This document shows, piece after piece, positions 4,777 through 6,104 of a DNA stretch of 6,104 nucleotides. Made by a program: the position numbers and the translations under genes. Each line of letters begins with the position of its first letter. The stretch's first letter is position 1. Source of the DNA: Methanosarcinales archaeon (lineage in GTDB: Archaea > Halobacteriota > Methanosarcinia > Methanosarcinales > Methanogasteraceae); contig DAOWIV010000174.1 of NCBI GenBank assembly GCA_030640725.1, positions 1 to 6,104 on the forward strand. The letters are read 5' to 3'. The notes beneath the pieces are model-generated. The model was not told the DNA's origin. It searched no databases and saw only the letters and a list, made by a program, of their open reading frames with translations.

Positions 4777-6104
4777 TCAGACAAAATTTTCCGGATCCCC
4801 TCCGGGCGTCAGTAGAATAAAGTTGTGATCCCTGGCATAATCAACCGCCTTTCGAGTAAAACCCGATCTTGAGACGACCATAAATTGCTCCACTCTCACA
4901 CCATCATTCCATCTCACATATTTTGACTTATCCAGCAAATCCTCAAGAACGCCCACCCCGGTCTCACGATTCTGCCATTTGCATTCACAGAAGACGATCT
5001 CATCGGTGTTCTCGTTTGATGCCACTATATCTATCTCCATATCCTTGTGCCACCACCTTCCGATGCTGGTAAACGACCCTCCCTCTGAAAAGATGTCGAG
5101 ATGCGGGAAGATGTCTATCATGATTCTTTCAAATTTTTTCCCGACATAGATGGGGAATTCTTTTTGTATTCTCCTTGAGACTGCGGCTGAATTGCCCCTC
5201 TCGAGTTCGGACAGATTGGTATATGCAAACCTGAACCAGAAATCAAAAAAATTATCCTTTATAGAATATTTAGCGCCATACGCTTTTAATTTTCGCTTAA
5301 ACCCATCGGTTACGGGCAGGTTCTTCTCAACTACTCCAAGCCTTTGAAGTGTATAAAGGTATTTTGATAAAAGACTTTTATCTAATGCGGTCTTGCCGGA
5401 TATCTCATTAAAAGCTGTCAATCTCCCCGCAATGGAAGATAGTATCGACATGTAATTCGAAGGGTCTCGCAGCTCTTCTCGGAGGAGTATCTCCACTTCC
5501 TCGTATAGAAATTCACCTTTTGACAGGATCTTTCCTTCAATATTTTCCCATACCGGGGTATTACTATCAAACTGCCTCAGGTATCCTGGTATGGTATCTA
5601 TTACCGAATACACTGTCAGAATATCTTCAAAAGAATAGGATGGAAAGAATTCTTTTAGATGGACGATATCAAGCCGGTCCACCATCCACTGTCCGGTACG
5701 CCTGCCGTACAGAGGGCTGTTGTAGCCCAGTGTATATTTTTCCATCATGCTGACAGACGAACCACAGAGTATGAGCATTATTTTAGTATCATTAAATAAA
5801 TTGTCCCATTTATCCTGCAGGATGGAGAGTAGATCAGGAAATTTCACAGCAATGAGAGGAAATTCATCGATCACCAGAACAAGCCGGTCATCTGCTTTCT
5901 CTGCAAGATATTCAAAGCAATCGCCCCAGCTTGATAGAGGTGTGCGGGCAAGCGAGATGTCTTCAAAGTGTTCCATCAACATCAGGTTGAATCTGCGCAG
6001 TGTGTCTGTTTTTGACTCGGCTCTCCCAAGAAAATATAATGTCGGTCTGTGCAGAGAGAACTTATTTATAAGTTCGGTCTTTCCGATTCTTCTGCGACCG
6101 TATA
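4777..6104 (-). CDS. Archaeal ATPase (ATPase_2/AAA with DUF234-type C-terminal domain), 5' truncated
   Basis: The frame is open to the right edge and gives 441 visible residues; the ATG at 5982 is internal. The first residues, YGRRRIGKTELINKF (from 6102), are the Walker A motif, so only a short N-terminus (about 25 residues in relatives) is missing. Walker B is LVLVIDEF (Asp-Glu codons 5863-5868). ILCGSSVSMME looks like the sensor strand, and LYGRRTGQ follows as in this family. A winged-helix-like part (LLSKYLYTLQRLGVVEK) comes next, then FFDFWFRFAYTN, typical of DUF234 proteins. The C-terminal domain keeps a PD-(D/E)XK-like set: Glu in GKKFERI, Asp in EIDIVAS and FCECKW. Such proteins are common, multi-copy and poorly understood in archaea, and are often linked to mobile DNA. 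The gene is more AT-rich than rpl3 or atpB. Its exact role is unknown. Confidence 0.9.
   Translation of the reverse strand, partial: YGRRRIGKTELINKFSLHRPTLYFLGRAESKTDTLRRFNLMLMEHFEDISLARTPLSSWGDCFEYLAEKADDRLVLVIDEFPLIAVKFPDLLSILQDKWDNLFNDTKIMLILCGSSVSMMEKYTLGYNSPLYGRRTGQWMVDRLDIVHLKEFFPSYSFEDILTVYSVIDTIPGYLRQFDSNTPVWENIEGKILSKGEFLYEEVEILLREELRDPSNYMSILSSIAGRLTAFNEISGKTALDKSLLSKYLYTLQRLGVVEKNLPVTDGFKRKLKAYGAKYSIKDNFFDFWFRFAYTNLSELERGNSAAVSRRIQKEFPIYVGKKFERIMIDIFPHLDIFSEGGSFTSIGRWWHKDMEIDIVASNENTDEIVFCECKWQNRETGVGVLEDLLDKSKYVRWNDGVRVEQFMVVSRSGFTRKAVDYARDHNFILLTPGGDPENFV

Overview
The window carries archaeal housekeeping genes and looks like a methanogen-related euryarchaeon (Halobacteriota, for example a Methanomicrobia- or ANME-like lineage). 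The support is an A-type (archaeal V/A) ATP synthase operon, archaeal-type ribosomal proteins L3 and L4, archaeal Shine-Dalgarno sites and an archaeal AAA ATPase of the ATPase_2/DUF234 type. The lineage below phylum is a guess from sequence feel, not a computed placement.

Layout. Positions 1-2131 (+) hold the 3' part of atpA (catalytic subunit A, cut by the window edge) and complete atpB (regulatory subunit B), spaced by 5 nt. Positions 2132-2872 hold no intact gene but contain remnants: (i) about 75 nt of downstream flank, (ii) a minus-strand UPF0175-family gene broken by one extra base, (iii) a second copy of the 3' end of atpB with an internal deletion, followed by a second copy of the same flank, and (iv) a possible two-way terminator. 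Positions 2873-4587 (-) hold rpl4 and rpl3, convergent with the atp genes. After a 189-nt promoter region comes a same-strand ATPase gene (4777 to the right edge, 5' end missing) with an intact Walker A, Walker B and a PD-(D/E)XK-like C-terminal domain.

How it fits together. atpA and atpB encode the two subunits that alternate in the headpiece of the A1 motor. rpl3 and rpl4 are the usual first two genes of the archaeal S10-type ribosomal operon. The junction is odd: atpB is not followed by atpD and rpl4 is not followed by rpl23, the usual neighbours. Both operons therefore break off into the same 740-nt stretch, which contains a duplicated atpB tail and a decayed antitoxin-like gene. I read this as a rearrangement scar, possibly from integration or recombination at the atpB 3' end. 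A misassembly at the repeat is the main alternative. I found no complete undescribed system; the scar and its conserved hairpin and flank are the most interesting parts.
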